Shown: positions 1 through 6,356 of the stretch, piece after piece
Layout of the letters: every line of letters begins with the position of its first letter
Numbering within the stretch: position 1 is the first letter of the stretch
Assembly: GCA_945281075.1 (NCBI GenBank)
Contig: CALYQE010000101.1
Span: forward strand, 1 to 6,940
Direction: 5' to 3'
Length of the DNA stretch: 6,940 nucleotides
From: an uncultured Lactobacillus sp.
Lineage (GTDB): Bacteria; Bacillota; Bacilli; Lactobacillales; Lactobacillaceae
Notes under the pieces: model-generated
What the model was told of the DNA's origin: nothing
The model's database searches: none
Seen by the model: the letters and a program-made list of their open reading frames with translations, nothing else
Translations under genes and position numbers: made by a program

Positions 1-36
1 GTTCTAGTACTCACTGATTTAACAACCATCTAAAAC
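1..36 (-). CRISPR. First (leader-proximal) 36-bp repeat of a type II-A CRISPR array, cut by the window edge
   Basis: Read on the minus strand, this 36-bp unit starts GTTTTAGATGG and ends GTACTAGAAC, the usual form of a type II-A repeat. Its identity does not rest on resemblance alone: nearly the same sequence recurs at 1997-2034 as the tracrRNA anti-repeat. Its ends are weakly self-complementary (GTTTTAG against CTAGAAC, six of seven positions). It has the same orientation as the cas genes and follows csn2, so it should be the leader-side repeat where new spacers enter. The window stops at its distal edge, so spacers and array length cannot be seen. A lone repeat cannot be excluded, but an array is expected. 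Confidence 0.93.
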
Positions 37-72
37 CGATGCTTTATCATCTTTTCTTAATGTTGTTGTCAA
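37..72 (-). promoter_or_regulatory. CRISPR leader end with candidate pre-crRNA promoter
   Basis: Only 32 nt (68-37) separate the csn2 stop from the first repeat, so the working leader must extend into the csn2 3' end. On the minus strand a perfect -35 hexamer TTGACA (72-67) overlaps the csn2 stop codon. Eighteen nt later comes GATAAA (48-43), a four-of-six match to the -10. Transcription would start near 36, the first base of the repeat. By analogy with other II-A systems, the bases next to the repeat should also guide Cas1-Cas2 integration. The promoter is an inference from motifs; the -10 is imperfect. Confidence 0.6.
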
Positions 73-737
73 TACCAGTCGACTAGATCTTGATCAATAT
101 AATAGAATTGCGCTTCTTCGGGAACAACCAATAAATCCGAAGATGTGAATTCAATTAAAAGCAAGACCAGTTTCATCTGTTCAACCAACTTGGCCAGCTC
201 AGCCAAGCTGGCACGATCAAGATAATGAGTAATATTGCACATTACTGGAATTGCCTTCAAATTACAAGTCTGATGGATTTTTAAAACCGTTTCTATTATA
301 CCATAGGGCCCTTCTAGCGCCTTTTGATTTACATGCAACGCAAAGACTTTCAATAACCGTTTTAAATCTTCATCGAAACTGACTTCTAGCGGAATGTCTT
401 CCAATAGCAATGAATCTGATATCGCTATTTCTAGTTGACTATAGGCACTAAGAATTTGACTCCGACTATCTTCAGTCAGGCTTTCCAGATAACACTTTTC
501 AATGTTTGCTAAATATTTTTTGGTCACATCTCCGCTTAGCAATGGATCACCAACAAAGCTGAATGTTTTGGCAATGTCCAAGCTGCCATAGGAATCAGTC
601 ATACATCTTAACAGTTCATTCTTATTTTGCAGGCCCTTGATAATATCTTGGTAAGCGATTGGACTGCTTGTGGCAATTATCTTTAATCCTAGGTTAGAAA
701 ACGACCATTTTTGATGCGTTAAATAAGATAAAATCAT
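69..737 (-). CDS. csn2: Type II-A CRISPR adaptation protein Csn2
   Basis: This 222-aa protein has the length and position of Csn2 of subtype II-A, whose defining accessory gene it is. Known family members form a calcium-dependent tetrameric ring that slides on double-stranded DNA ends and works with Cas1, Cas2 and Cas9 in spacer acquisition. Csn2 sequences diverge strongly, so the call rests on size, the place after cas2 and before the array, and sequence character. The N-terminal part (about 1-115) runs into a charged helical segment (about 115-160), then hydrophobic beta-rich stretches (KAIPVMCNITHYL near 161-173 and LVLLLIEFTS near 190-199), and a C-terminal tail ending DQDLVDWY. The ATG (737-735) overlaps the cas2 stop as ATGA and has only a weak ribosome-binding site upstream, which suggests translational coupling to cas2. 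Its stop codon lies inside a candidate -35 for the array. Confidence 0.93.
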   Translation of the reverse strand: MILSYLTHQKWSFSNLGLKIIATSSPIAYQDIIKGLQNKNELLRCMTDSYGSLDIAKTFSFVGDPLLSGDVTKKYLANIEKCYLESLTEDSRSQILSAYSQLEIAISDSLLLEDIPLEVSFDEDLKRLLKVFALHVNQKALEGPYGIIETVLKIHQTCNLKAIPVMCNITHYLDRASLAELAKLVEQMKLVLLLIEFTSSDLLVVPEEAQFYYIDQDLVDWY

Positions 738-1054
738 AAAATCACCGTCCGATCTGAACTATTGCGAACATCTTTTAGCGGTTCTCCAACCAAAAAATGC
801 ATATCGTTATATTGCTTTTCCGTGACCATTAGAGACTGAACAACGCCACCCCGTGGTAAGAACTTTTTAACTCTTTTTTCTAAAAAGCTAGCTGTTTGCC
901 GTGTGACACAGACACGAACGTAAACTGAATACTGCACCATTAAAAAGCCCTCGTTAATTAATTTTTGACGAAACTGCCTGTATTCTTTTCTTTCCTGTGC
1001 CGTTTCTGTTGGCAAATCAAACATTATCATTAAGCGCATTATTTGGTACCTCAT
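734..1054 (-). CDS. cas2: CRISPR-associated protein Cas2
   Basis: Cas2 is the small ferredoxin-fold dimer that bridges two Cas1 dimers in the spacer integration complex. The 106-aa product has the family's first beta strand with the conserved Asp (IMFDLPTET, Asp13), the helix ERKEYRQFRQKL, and the second strand segment FLMVQYSVYVRV. I start it at the ATG at 1054 because MRYQIMRLMIMFDLPTET then lines up with the S. pyogenes Cas2 start (MSYRYMRMILMFDMP); a GGGG lies seven nt upstream. A second ATG at 1039 (MRLMIMFD) follows a GAGGT at about eight nt and is a real alternative, giving 101 aa. An upstream in-frame start near 1096 would add 14 residues with no family counterpart. The gene overlaps the cas1 end by 38 nt (23 nt for the later start) and shares ATGA with csn2, so the three genes form one translational unit. 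Confidence 0.95.
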   Translation of the reverse strand: MRYQIMRLMIMFDLPTETAQERKEYRQFRQKLINEGFLMVQYSVYVRVCVTRQTASFLEKRVKKFLPRGGVVQSLMVTEKQYNDMHFLVGEPLKDVRNSSDRTVIL

Positions 1055-1928
1055 TGACAAGCCCCATTTCCATTTTTGGCAACTCAGAATGCACATTGCT
1101 CATATAGTTCAAACAGTCATGAGCATAACGATTAATTGCATTGGTTAATAAAGTCTTTTCCCCATTAAATTTAATTTCTAAACTCAAGAGCTCTACCAAA
1201 CCGTATTTAATATCGGGGGTTAAATCTTGAATATTTTCATGCGCTTTTACCCAATAATCAACAAAGGGGCGAAAAGGCTCCATGAGGTCCGACGATAAAT
1301 TAAATTGATTTTCGTCAGAATGATGATGAATGCCTAAATAAGTGAGGTAGCCACTTGCCACTATTTCGCGACTAAAACTTGACAATAAAATGGCATAGCC
1401 ATAATCGAGTGCAGCGTTAATAACATTTTGATCACGTCTGACAAAGTTTGGACTAAATAAGGTCAAAAAGTATTTTCGGGCCGCTACCGCTTCGCGATTA
1501 GTGGCATCATTTACTTCTAGCTGATCAAGCTCTGTTTGCACCGGTGCAATATCTAACCCGTAATTGGCCAAAATCATTATTTGGTTCGTAATCTTCTGAT
1601 TAACAATCTCTGTCCATAGGCTTTCTTTTCGCTCACTTGGCCAGCTGAATTGCTGCTTTAATTTACTGCTGCTTCTGGTTTTTGGATAATAATTGACGGT
1701 TTCGGTCACTGGTTCGTCTTTATCATCAACAAAAATAACCTTAGTTTGATTTTGCGCCAACTTGCTGATTAATGCGCTAGAAATTACCGCTTGCGTGGTT
1801 GAAACTAGCAAAAGATTAATATCGTCGATTGGTATCTGATTAATCCCATCACGTGTTTGAACAATCATCATTCTCGTTGAATAGGTCATTTTCGCGTGCT
1901 GAGTAATAATTACTGATCGCCATCCCAT
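1017..1928 (-). CDS. cas1: CRISPR integrase Cas1 (type II-A)
   Basis: Cas1 is the metal-dependent integrase that inserts prespacers at the leader-repeat junction. The 303-aa protein opens MGWRSVIITQHAKM, the usual II-A start, and has the beta-rich N-terminal domain (about 1-95) followed by the helical catalytic domain. Expected metal ligands are present: Glu146 in NREAVAARKYF, His202 in GIHHHSDENQFN, and Glu217 in SDLMEPFRP. The ATG at 1928-1926 is preceded at eight nt by AAGGAG (1942-1937), a strong ribosome-binding site. Compared with S. pyogenes Cas1, the C-terminus carries a short polar tail (about residues 288-303), encoded partly in the overlap with cas2. No convincing minus-strand promoter is visible between cas9 and cas1, so expression may depend on read-through of the cas9 terminator. 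Its ribosome-binding site overlaps the oppositely directed tracrRNA promoter. Confidence 0.97.
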   Translation of the reverse strand: MGWRSVIITQHAKMTYSTRMMIVQTRDGINQIPIDDINLLLVSTTQAVISSALISKLAQNQTKVIFVDDKDEPVTETVNYYPKTRSSSKLKQQFSWPSERKESLWTEIVNQKITNQIMILANYGLDIAPVQTELDQLEVNDATNREAVAARKYFLTLFSPNFVRRDQNVINAALDYGYAILLSSFSREIVASGYLTYLGIHHHSDENQFNLSSDLMEPFRPFVDYWVKAHENIQDLTPDIKYGLVELLSLEIKFNGEKTLLTNAINRYAHDCLNYMSNVHSELPKMEMGLVNEVPNNALNDNV

Positions 1929-1940
1929 GTTTTTTTCTCC

Positions 1941-1968
1941 TTGTACATTTACAAAAAAATGCTATACT
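1941..1968 (+). promoter_or_regulatory. tracrRNA promoter (extended -10), overlapping the cas1 ribosome-binding site
   Basis: On the plus strand TTGTAC (1941-1946), a four-of-six match to the -35, is followed 16 bp later by TATACT (1963-1968). The -10 is preceded by TG plus one base (1960-1962), the extended -10 arrangement that strengthens Gram-positive promoters. The predicted start, about seven bases downstream, is near 1975, just before the tracrRNA 5' hairpin. The -35 shares bases 1941-1942 with the cas1 ribosome-binding site on the other strand. Confidence 0.75.
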
Positions 1969-1996
1969 TTGCTTATCGGGTCGCTCCCGATTGATG

Positions 1997-2034
1997 ATTC
2001 TAGTCATCACTGATTTAACAACCAGATTTAAAAT
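1997..2034 (+). repeat. tracrRNA anti-repeat matching the CRISPR repeat
   Basis: This 38-nt stretch matches the plus-strand copy of the repeat at 1-36 almost end to end. The 16-nt block ACTGATTTAACAACCA (2009-2024) pairs perfectly with the repeat as the upper stem. TAAAAT (2029-2034) pairs with repeat bases GTTTTA as the six-bp lower stem, including one G-U pair. Between them, tracrRNA GATT (2025-2028) faces repeat GA, the same two-versus-four bulge as in S. pyogenes. Outside the upper stem TC also matches, then AC of the repeat copy is swapped to CA (2005-2006), then TTCTAGT matches again. Confidence 0.95.
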
Positions 2035-2088
2035 CAAGCGATGCGTTTTTGACGCAGAGTTTCAACGCGATACTTTTGTATCGTCCTG

Positions 2089-2115
2089 CCTCAGCTCTAT
2101 AGCGGAGGTTTTTTT
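2089..2115 (+). terminator. Intrinsic terminator of tracrRNA
   Basis: The stem CCTCAGCT (2089-2096) pairs with AGCGGAGG (2101-2108) around a four-base loop, with one internal A-G mismatch, and is followed by seven T residues (2109-2115). It serves as the last hairpin of tracrRNA. Confidence 0.88.
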
Positions 2116-2122
2116 GTGCACT

Positions 2123-2155
2123 AAAAAAGGGAACTAAAACCTTAGCTCCCTTTTT
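2123..2155 (-). terminator. Intrinsic terminator just after cas9
   Basis: Starting four nt after the cas9 stop, the minus strand has the stem GGGAGCTAA pairing with TTAGTTCCC around a four-base loop, then a T run (2128-2123). Flanking A and T runs extend the helix (2155-2124). The one position that is a mismatch on the plus strand is a G-U pair on the minus strand, so the hairpin is more stable in the cas9 direction. It could also act as a backup stop for tracrRNA. It separates cas9 from cas1-cas2-csn2. Confidence 0.85.
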
Positions 2156-2158
2156 GGC

Positions 2159-5100
2159 TTATAAATCTGTAATTTTGACCCTTTTTTGGAACAAACCAGT
2201 TGGAGATTGGAAAAGCAATTGCGCTTCTGGCGTGAGGGTTATTCCGGAAGCAGTTTGCATTTGACCAAATGGCGTTTTGATGCCCAATTCCTTGAGGTTG
2301 CCAAGGACAAGATTATCATGTAATCCATTTAGAATTTGCGTCAGCATTTCCTCTTTCTTGGCAGTTGTCAGTTCAACGAATTTAGCTCTTCCTTTATGCA
2401 GACCAGCCCTAAAGTTATTCGTGTCAAACAATGGCAGATACTGATCAACCTTGGTGAGAATTTCATCAAAGGCTTGGATTAGCAGTGCATCCCTATCTTC
2501 ATCCAGCTTAAAATGGTGCGTAACAATTCTCATGCTTTCCGGTGAAAGTGTCAATTGCTTAGCATTACTCATGTAGCTCGCCGAATTAAGCATAAACTTG
2601 CGCTGACCATCAAGAACGACTTGCTTAGACAAAACGCGCCCTTTCACTACTTCAAAGCCCTTAATTCCTCGCTTTTTTACGCCTTTTTGATCGAATAATA
2701 CCAGTGGTTCCAGCACTTTTCTTAAGGCTGCATCATAGTTTCCTGATTTTTGTGCCTGTTGCAACTTTGCCAAAGCACGCATTGGAACACCAACGACTTT
2801 GTAGACTGCTCCTTTAGTTTTTTCAATCCTGATAATCGCCATATAGGCATCGGCATTGCCGCTATAGCCACCATAAATTGCCGTTGACAGTTTTTCCCCT
2901 TTAGGAATTAGCTTACGGGTATTGGCAGTATCGCGATCAGATCGCGGGTAAAGCGTCATATTAAACATGTTGCTGTTTTCCGTGGTCGTTTCCCGCGATA
3001 CCAAGATGTATTTAAAATTATATGCTCGGCGCAATGACTCAAAAATGTCCGGATGCTTATGAAAGACGATCTTGCCTTGCTCGTCCTCCTTAATTTCCTC
3101 CTGCGCTTTTCTTTTCTCATTGTCCTTTTGCAGCAGGGGCCATAAAAAGCTGAAGGCCTTTTTTTCCTTTACCGCGTCTTTTTGAAGTTGCGGATCACTG
3201 CTAAATTTCTTGAATTGCCCATAGACAAAATACGGACGGAACTTCGGGTATACCTGATATAAGAAGTTCCCGCAGACAGCTGAAAGATAAGCATCAATCG
3301 CATGATGATAATCATTAACCTCACGGCTCTTATACAGCTTTAACCGTTCGCGCATCGCCGAATTATCGCTCGCCTTAACCGTGATAATTTCTGCTTTTGG
3401 GTATTTATTTTGTAAAATAACCGCCACTAACTTGATCACTTGACTTGTTTCAACCAATTGCCGGTTAATAAAGCCTGCTATTTGATACGGCTTTAAATGA
3501 TCAGGATCAAGGAGCAGATTATCAAGTTTGTGCTTACTGATTAAGCCCAGTCTATTCCATTTGACCCACATCTCCTTGACAGTAATTTTTAAATCTGCGA
3601 CAAGATTATTGGCAAAATGTTTAAACGGCACATCATTAGATTTTTCAGCATTCAATGGCTTAGCAACCAGAACCCGGTTGTCAAAAGAATCGTCTTTAAC
3701 CAGGGACTGCGGCAAAATATGATCAATTTCATAATACTTAGTAATATCGTCAAAATCAATTTTTTGCCCCGTATAAGCGTCACGTCCGCCTTGAATAAAG
3801 TAAAGAAAGTACTTGTCTTTGACCAGCTTTCTGCTAGTCATTGCATCTTGCAAGTTCGTAGTCAGAGTCTGGTCAACTAATTCCTGTGCTGTTTCCTGAT
3901 AAGCCTTGAGTAGCTTCGTTCCCCTTACTCTTGACAATTGCGGATCAGCAGCCGCCTGCCGCGTAAACTCAATTGCGAACTGAGCCGGCTCTTTACCGCC
4001 AGCTGCTTTAACCACATCGTCAACAACCTTGACCACTTGCCTAATTGCTTTTTTATTAGCTGGTGAAGTATAGGCCTCGGCCAAAATATCTTCAACCCCG
4101 TTTTTCTTTACCACGGACTGATTTCCTTGGTCAATCTCTTGCTTAAAGTCAGGCTCAGTAACAATCTGCATAAAGTTCTTTTGACTGTTCCAAAGTTGAT
4201 CCATAATACTAGAACCATTTTGATCCTTGAGAACGGTCAGCAGCTTACGTGACAATCTGCCCCAACCTTGCAATCTCCAAGTAGAGAGCGCCTTAAATTG
4301 TGTCGGAGTCAGCCAGGTAATTTCGCGCAGCTTTTCCTGAAAGATTTTTTTATCCTCAAAAATTGACGACCACTCAATTATCTTTTCAAAGTCTTCTTGG
4401 TAAGCTGGATCAGCCAACTCTTGGTCAAAGGCCTTAGAGCTCTTCAAATGATAATAACTGGATAAACTAGAATTGAATTTAGCAGGATCAGCCAGGCCCT
4501 CAACGCAATCTGAGCCCAAATTGGCACTTGTCCAATTTTTAAATCGCTTGGCACTAACCGTTAAATTCTGTTCAAACAAGTCGCGATAAGCCTTTTGCTT
4601 AAGCCAGACGCTAAGACGACTGCCATTTACTTTGACATTATTTAATTCATTTAAAACAGTAAACTTTTGATAAAGCAAACTATTAGCCGGCAACACATCT
4701 TCACCTAAGAGATAGGTATCCTTAATGGTCATACGCTTAATGAAACGGTTGGCCGATTCTTCCCGCTCAACCTTATCTTCAAAATTCCAAGGAGTAATGG
4801 CACCCGCACTTTTCCGCACCATCCAGGCAAAGTTGCCAGTTGAAGTCGCCTGCTGTTCTTGCTGAGTGACCAAAGGACCAACATAATATGGCACCCTGAA
4901 CCTGATTAATTCATCGAGCTTATATGGCGCCTGTTTACGATGCGCTTCAACCGGGTTGACTTCAGCCAGAAACGGATAGTACTTACTCTGGTTGGCAATG
5001 ATGCGATCAAGCTCAATTTGATGAAGCTGATAAGGAATAAAGCCGTTATGATTCGTACGCTGCTTGGGCATGAACTCGTCCAACTCAATTTCTTGCCGAA

Positions 5101-6331
5101 TTTGGTCGCTTGCAGCAGAATCATCTAGGTTGGCCTTAACTTGCTTGTAAAAGTCTTCTTTACTCAAGATGTTTTTGGTTTTAAGCGCCTTTTTCGCCGC
5201 CAGCAATTTACCGTGACGATTGTTAACGTAAAGATCATATGCAAGATCCAAAAGCTTGGCTTTTTGCTTGTCATCGTGATGCTCAATTACCGTCTTAAGC
5301 AATCGGTAATCAGAAGCATGCTTTTGGTATTTATTAACCATTGAAGCGGATAAGCTTTCGCCTTCATCAACTAGCTCGCTTAAAGTAATCGCACTAAACA
5401 AGTTTCTAATTGCGGCCACAATTGTTTGTTCAGCTTCATCGAGCTTCGTTATCAGTACGTCCAATTTTTCATCGGCATCCGCATCGGACAATTTAAATTC
5501 CCACGCACCTTTATCGTTTTTATCGATGTCTTTATCCAAAATCGTTTCAAACTGCGTCTTGTAACCCATAATTGCATTCGCAATTTGCTTGGCAACAGTT
5601 TGGTCGCCCTTACTGGTTGAAGTAGTTAGCAATTTGGCGATCTTTTTAACTTTATCCAGCTTGTAGATCGTATGATCCACATCTTGGCCCTTAATTACCG
5701 CCTCAATTTTGGCAGCATTTTCGACTGCAAAGCAAACCGCCACGTTTTCATTGTCGGCTAGCAAGCCAAAATTATCATTAAGGGTGTTCAGAAACGGCTC
5801 AACTGCAATTTTTGAAGCGTTAAAGTCACTGACTGCAGTATCCTGTAAAAAATTACCGCGATACTTGACGATGTGGTGCATGGCAATAAAAATCGCCCGC
5901 AAGTCAAACTTGCGCTCCTCAGTCATTAAAGCCTGGCGCAAATGATAAACCGTTGGATATTGTTGATAAAAGGCGGCATCTTCTTTGGCCGTTGGAAAAA
6001 CAATCGCTTGATATTTTTGCCGATCATGGTCTAAAGGCGAAACCCAAGACTGGTGCAAGCGAACAAAGAAGCTCGGATCTACCTGGGCCATTTCTGCGGC
6101 AAAAATTTCTTCGAGCAGTTTAAGGCGCCACTTGCGCCGTTTGAGACGCCGGCGTGTTGTCCGAAAGCTGCGCCGTTCAGCCGCTGAATGTCCCTCCTCG
6201 AATAAATGTGAGCCAAGTGCAGTTTTGCCCCGTAACTTCAATAATTTGTTTTTCTTATCGGTAACTGCCCAGCCACATGAATTGGTCCCAATATCGAGAC
6301 CTAAAATGTAATCACTTTTAACCTTAGTCAT
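2159..6331 (-). CDS. cas9: CRISPR RNA-guided endonuclease Cas9 (type II-A)
   Basis: Cas9 binds crRNA-tracrRNA and cuts both strands of matching DNA next to a PAM. This 1390-aa protein has the size of S. pyogenes Cas9 (1368). In order: RuvC-I with Asp13 (ILGLDIGTNSCGWAV); an Arg-rich bridge helix (about 53-77); an alpha-helical recognition lobe (about 80-770, with HHIVKYRGNFL at 152-162); RuvC-II with Glu788 (FAIEFTRQ); HNH with Asp870, His871, Asn885 and Asn894 (YEIDHILPQSLVKDDSFDN); RuvC-III with His1010 and Asp1013 (YHHAIDAYLSAV); and the PAM-interacting domain (about 1125-1390), ending QSPTGLFQKRVKITDL. All nuclease residues known from S. pyogenes are present, so it should be active. The usual PAM-reading Arg-x-Arg is replaced by Gln1357-Met-Gln1359. 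I use the ATG at 6331, with AGGAG six nt upstream; an in-frame ATG at 6391 lies against the upstream terminator and adds residues foreign to the family. Confidence 0.98.
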   Translation of the reverse strand: MTKVKSDYILGLDIGTNSCGWAVTDKKNKLLKLRGKTALGSHLFEEGHSAAERRSFRTTRRRLKRRKWRLKLLEEIFAAEMAQVDPSFFVRLHQSWVSPLDHDRQKYQAIVFPTAKEDAAFYQQYPTVYHLRQALMTEERKFDLRAIFIAMHHIVKYRGNFLQDTAVSDFNASKIAVEPFLNTLNDNFGLLADNENVAVCFAVENAAKIEAVIKGQDVDHTIYKLDKVKKIAKLLTTSTSKGDQTVAKQIANAIMGYKTQFETILDKDIDKNDKGAWEFKLSDADADEKLDVLITKLDEAEQTIVAAIRNLFSAITLSELVDEGESLSASMVNKYQKHASDYRLLKTVIEHHDDKQKAKLLDLAYDLYVNNRHGKLLAAKKALKTKNILSKEDFYKQVKANLDDSAASDQIRQEIELDEFMPKQRTNHNGFIPYQLHQIELDRIIANQSKYYPFLAEVNPVEAHRKQAPYKLDELIRFRVPYYVGPLVTQQEQQATSTGNFAWMVRKSAGAITPWNFEDKVEREESANRFIKRMTIKDTYLLGEDVLPANSLLYQKFTVLNELNNVKVNGSRLSVWLKQKAYRDLFEQNLTVSAKRFKNWTSANLGSDCVEGLADPAKFNSSLSSYYHLKSSKAFDQELADPAYQEDFEKIIEWSSIFEDKKIFQEKLREITWLTPTQFKALSTWRLQGWGRLSRKLLTVLKDQNGSSIMDQLWNSQKNFMQIVTEPDFKQEIDQGNQSVVKKNGVEDILAEAYTSPANKKAIRQVVKVVDDVVKAAGGKEPAQFAIEFTRQAAADPQLSRVRGTKLLKAYQETAQELVDQTLTTNLQDAMTSRKLVKDKYFLYFIQGGRDAYTGQKIDFDDITKYYEIDHILPQSLVKDDSFDNRVLVAKPLNAEKSNDVPFKHFANNLVADLKITVKEMWVKWNRLGLISKHKLDNLLLDPDHLKPYQIAGFINRQLVETSQVIKLVAVILQNKYPKAEIITVKASDNSAMRERLKLYKSREVNDYHHAIDAYLSAVCGNFLYQVYPKFRPYFVYGQFKKFSSDPQLQKDAVKEKKAFSFLWPLLQKDNEKRKAQEEIKEDEQGKIVFHKHPDIFESLRRAYNFKYILVSRETTTENSNMFNMTLYPRSDRDTANTRKLIPKGEKLSTAIYGGYSGNADAYMAIIRIEKTKGAVYKVVGVPMRALAKLQQAQKSGNYDAALRKVLEPLVLFDQKGVKKRGIKGFEVVKGRVLSKQVVLDGQRKFMLNSASYMSNAKQLTLSPESMRIVTHHFKLDEDRDALLIQAFDEILTKVDQYLPLFDTNNFRAGLHKGRAKFVELTTAKKEEMLTQILNGLHDNLVLGNLKELGIKTPFGQMQTASGITLTPEAQLLFQSPTGLFQKRVKITDL

Positions 6332-6337
6332 ATTCTT

Positions 6338-6342
6338 CTCCT
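6338..6342 (-). promoter_or_regulatory. cas9 ribosome-binding site
   Basis: AGGAG on the minus strand lies six nt before the ATG at 6331. It fixes the cas9 start there rather than at the in-frame ATGs at 6391 or 6355. The resulting N-terminus (MTKVKSDYILGLDIG) places the RuvC-I Asp at residue 13, close to Asp10 of S. pyogenes. Confidence 0.85.
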
Positions 6343-6356
6343 GAAGCACTTTCATT

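Larger units (their letters stand above)
1975..2115 (+). ncRNA. tracrRNA for Cas9, between cas1 and cas9 and antisense to the cas operon
   Basis: tracrRNA pairs with crRNA repeats, allows RNase III processing and anchors the guide in Cas9. All parts are visible in order on the plus strand. First comes a 5' hairpin, ATCGGG/CCCGAT with a five-base loop (1975-1991). The anti-repeat follows at 1997-2034. The nexus spans 2038-2068, with outer stem GCG/CGC and inner stem TGCGT/ACGCA (2042-2046 with 2052-2056). Next is a six-bp hairpin CGATAC-TTTT-GTATCG (2068-2083), sharing base 2068 with the nexus. A terminator hairpin and U tract end it (2089-2115). The primary transcript would be about 141 nt; the mature 5' end should lie within the upper anti-repeat after RNase III cutting. 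Both ends are predicted. The gene reads against cas9 and cas1, with its 3' end facing the cas9 terminator. Confidence 0.92.

Noticed and set aside
1997..2024. A minus-strand cas1 promoter within the anti-repeat (TAGAAT at 2002-1997)
   Set aside because: The -10 is fair, but at 16-17 bp upstream only TGGTTG or CTGGTT is found, and TTGTTA is at 13 bp, which is too close.
1975..2034. A long-form tracrRNA acting as a natural single guide that represses cas9, as in S. pyogenes
   Set aside because: That needs a repeat-like segment plus a short guide upstream of the anti-repeat. Only about 22 nt lie between the predicted start and the anti-repeat, filled by a hairpin, and I saw no convincing match to the cas9 upstream region.
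1849..2037. A 62-codon minus-strand open frame overlapping the cas1 start and the tracrRNA gene
   Set aside because: It runs through the structured tracrRNA gene and shares no frame with cas1; its composition is not protein-like. It is a chance frame.
3528..5945. Several short open frames of 62-87 codons, mostly plus strand, inside cas9
   Set aside because: All lie within the cas9 coding sequence in other frames, without credible domains. They are shadows of cas9.
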